From Microcebus murinus (lineage: Eukaryota > Chordata > Mammalia > Primates > Cheirogaleidae), in contig NC_134106.1 of the NCBI RefSeq assembly GCF_040939455.1, forward strand, positions 89,659,001 to 89,723,000: a stretch of 64,000 bases of DNA. The letters run 5' to 3'. This document shows, in pieces, positions 61,514 to 64,000 of this stretch. Position 1 is the stretch's first letter, and every line of letters begins with the position of its first letter. Both the position numbers and the translations under genes were made by a program. A model generated the notes under the pieces. That model worked only from the letters and a program-made list of their open reading frames with translations, had not been told where the DNA came from and ran no database searches.

Positions 61514-63720
61514 GTAAGAAAGATTATTTTGTCCCCAGAATATTAACCCTTTGTGGTAAAAAAAAAATGTGTTTTGACGTCTGACAGATCACTGCAGGGG
61601 TTACTGTCGTTCCACCGACTGGAAGGAGGACGGGAATCAGGGTCCGGGGTGGAGCCCAGATGGCAGCCCCATGGATTTAGCCTGCACTTGACCATGGAAG
61701 CAGTCGTTCTGCGGGTCCTTTAAAGAAGGGAAAACGTTTGGTTGGGTGAAACACGTGGAAGTGTGGAAAAAGCTGGTCAGAGAGTAGAAAATCATGAGGA
61801 ACGATATGGGATTGCTAGAGATCCTTCCTGTACTTTCTGTACCCAAGAATGAAGCAGTATCAGAAAGGTGGAAGATGTCGGGACTTTAGCTCAAAAAGGG
61901 TTGGATTCTCAACTTAACTTCACCCCTCACTTGGTTAAGTTTACCAAACTGTTCTGAGATCTTTTCTGTCCAGTGGGTATTAACATCCTCCAAACAGTGG
62001 CATGGAGGACTGTATGAGACTGTATAAGGTTTTATTTATTTCTCACAACAGCCTTAAAGGCAAATGCTCTTATAATCATCCCTGTGTTATACATGTTATA
62101 ATTGAATTATAAAGAAGGTAAAAAATGTTGCCAGCACATTGTGGATGCAGACCCTGGCAGATAGACCCCACCTCCCAGTTCCTGCCACCCCCTTGGGGAA
62201 AAATCAGATAAACAGGCTAAAACAGTCCCAGCAGTACCTGGGAACCAGCATGTGTTTATAAAATGAGCTTCTCCTCTGTCACCTTATTTTCGGATGTCCT
62301 TTTAAACCCTTACTCCTATCATGAGTCTTCTGCACATAACCTTTTATGAAAAGCTTTACTATGAACTGGGGTTCAACTGATCCCTGCTAGGCTGATATTT
62401 TTTATGGACTCATTGCTTTAATACATGGCAGTGGAGAGACAGAATTTTATTTAGAGAATTTGGTTAAAACTAATCTAATCAGAATTCTGTTTAGATATAC
62501 CAAACATTTGTATGGTATGAACAGAATTCTAGGCTTGACTCCTAAAGACAAGGAATTTAAAGCCCAGCAGTGAGCATGAGGTGTATATAGGATGATACAC
62601 CCACACACATATGCATATATACACACATAGACACACACATAGATATATACACACAAACATAGACACATATGCGCAGTAACAAGAGATGGGCGTTGATGGT
62701 AAGTGACATAAAAAAAGCAGAAAGAGCTCAACTTGGAGGACAGAGAAATGATAGTGGAGAGTCTGAAGCAGGGAGACACACAAGGAGGTTTTTCACTCTA
62801 AACCAGGCAAGAGATGACATAAAAGAAGTGGCAATGGAGTAAGGTAGAGTGATTTGAGAAATAATTAGAACTTAGATGTTCTGAGGAAAGGGAAAGAGAA
62901 ATGGAGAGTGAGAGAGAGGACTAATAGGTGTCCCCAGGTTCTGATTTGCTTGTGGAGGGCATAGTTTGAGCCACAGTTTGGGGAATGGGGGAATAGATAA
63001 GGAGAGAAGATGGTGGGTTCTGTTTTTGACATGTGAAATGTGACATGAGTCTGAGACCTCATGGTGTGAATGCAGCAGCAGTTAGACATCTTAGTCTGGA
63101 GATCACAAGGGAGGTTTGGTCTGACAGTGGGGATACAGGACCCATCAGTGAACAGAGGAGGCTATTTGGAGCCTTGTAAACCCCACTCTTTGGCAGTCTC
63201 TAGGAATCAGCTGTCTGTTTTTGTGTACAGATTGGCTCCAAGGAATGGTTTATATGAGGGATTGTCAAACAAAGTGCTTTGCAGAATGAAAATACTGTAG
63301 GAAAGCTGGTGGATCATCCCACTGATGACAGAGGTAGGCATATAACCCCTGTGCTGGGGAGCCGCTGTGCCAAGTCTGCTTTTTTATGCTTAAATGTGAA
63401 TCTTCTGAGACCTTCCCAGACAAAGCACATCATCTTGCCTCACATTCTACCAAAGGCTTTTAGCAAATTTCAGAAAAATTGCCAAGTTCAGCTGTGACAG
63501 CCTCACTGGATTTAATAAATATATTATTGCTTTCTTTTTTCTGCCAATTGTTCCTTTCCATAGAAGTCCTAGCTTCATAAAATAGTAAAGATATGACATT
63601 GATAATAGTAATACTAATTTCTGTGTTTACTATGATCTAGGGCTCTTGCTACATACTTGACACGAATCATCTCATTTAATCCTTACAAAAACCTAATGAG
63701 GTTGAAGTATCAGCTATTAG
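61514..63720. other. Mostly unassigned; CA-rich tract at 62590-62670 and a possible old repeat at 62720-63150
   Basis: The tract 62595-62670 alternates CA and TA words and is a decayed microsatellite. The stretch 62850-63130 ('gttctgtttttgacatgtgaaatgtgacatgag', 'gacatcttagtctggagat') resembles an ancient repeat that I cannot name. A MIR-like piece is near 63600-63700. Confidence 0.4.
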
Positions 63721-63721
63721 C

Positions 63722-64000
63722 ACCATAATCCTATGTAACAAATTACCCCAAGACTCAGTAGCTTAAGACCACAACCACCTAGATCTGCAGATAGGCTCTA
63801 AGCTGAGCTTGTCTGGGCTGTTCTACTTCTCACTGCAGGTCTGGAGTCAGCTTGGGATTTCTTCTGCACATATCTTCATACTGCAGTCCAGGCTGTAGGG
63901 GAAATAGCAACAGGTATCTAGGAAAAATGCTTCTTATGGTGATGGCAGAAAGTAAGAGGTAAAGAGAAATCGTGATGCCTCTTAAGGTCTAGGCTTAGAG
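63722..64000 (-). mobile_element. MLT1-type LTR, minus, cut by the window end
   Basis: The words 'taacaaattaccccaagactcagtagcttaagaccacaacc' followed by 'ctgggctgttctacttctc' and 'gtctggagtcagc' fit the 3' part of an old MLT1 subfamily in reverse. Confidence 0.5.

Overview
The window is intergenic or intronic mammalian DNA, almost certainly from a lemuriform (strepsirrhine) primate. Three things point there. Dimeric Alu elements carry the lemur-type middle linker (an A-rich segment reading roughly 'ggccaactaatatata' before the right arm). An almost full-length young L1 has a strepsirrhine-like 3' UTR. There is also a dense background of placental-wide repeats (MIR, L2, MLT1, MER1, MER2, MER20, Tigger). 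I find no host protein-coding exon, no tRNA, rRNA or snRNA gene, no operon-like organisation and no CRISPR array. All longer open frames are explained by repeats, a processed pseudogene, or chance in GC-rich or low-complexity DNA. Repeat family names come from remembered consensus sequences and not from a search.

Layout. 1-3.9 kb: L1 on + with 5' UTR, broken ORF1, an open endonuclease part of ORF2, an internal deletion of the reverse transcriptase, and an intact 3' end. About 5.2-8.7 kb: decayed 3' half of a gammaretrovirus-like (ERV1) provirus with pol (RNase H/integrase) remnant, env remnant and 3' LTR. 10.2-17.1 kb: several DNA transposons (MER1-like with perfect 8-bp target duplication, a CpG-rich hAT MITE, MER2 nested in an older hAT element), an L2, MLT1 LTRs and an unidentified A-tailed retroposed insert. 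17-28.4 kb: MLT1 LTRs, MIRs and two Alus, with nesting. 31-39.7 kb: ancient L1 sequence, including a long minus-strand L1 carrying a plus-strand L1 3' end, a Tigger-like element, an Alu and a templated inverted duplication. 43-45.6 kb: L2 interrupted by an Alu-monomer SINE and by a tail-only insertion. 47.7-48.7 kb: RPSA processed pseudogene on -. 49.7-55.2 kb: two Alus, MIRs, an MLT1 and a solitary LTR. 57.3-59.2 kb: 5'-truncated L1, then two hAT elements. 60.4-61.5 kb: the only CpG-rich single-copy block, the best candidate for a host promoter or first exon.

No gene network can be described. The history is one of layered insertions into neutral sequence. The most unusual signals are structural: a 122-bp inverted copy inserted about 300 bp from its source inside an old L1, a smaller inverted duplication inside an Alu-monomer SINE, an insertion made almost only of a poly(A)-like tail, an A-tailed retroposed fragment of unknown parent, and the CpG-rich block. 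I found no previously undescribed functional system.
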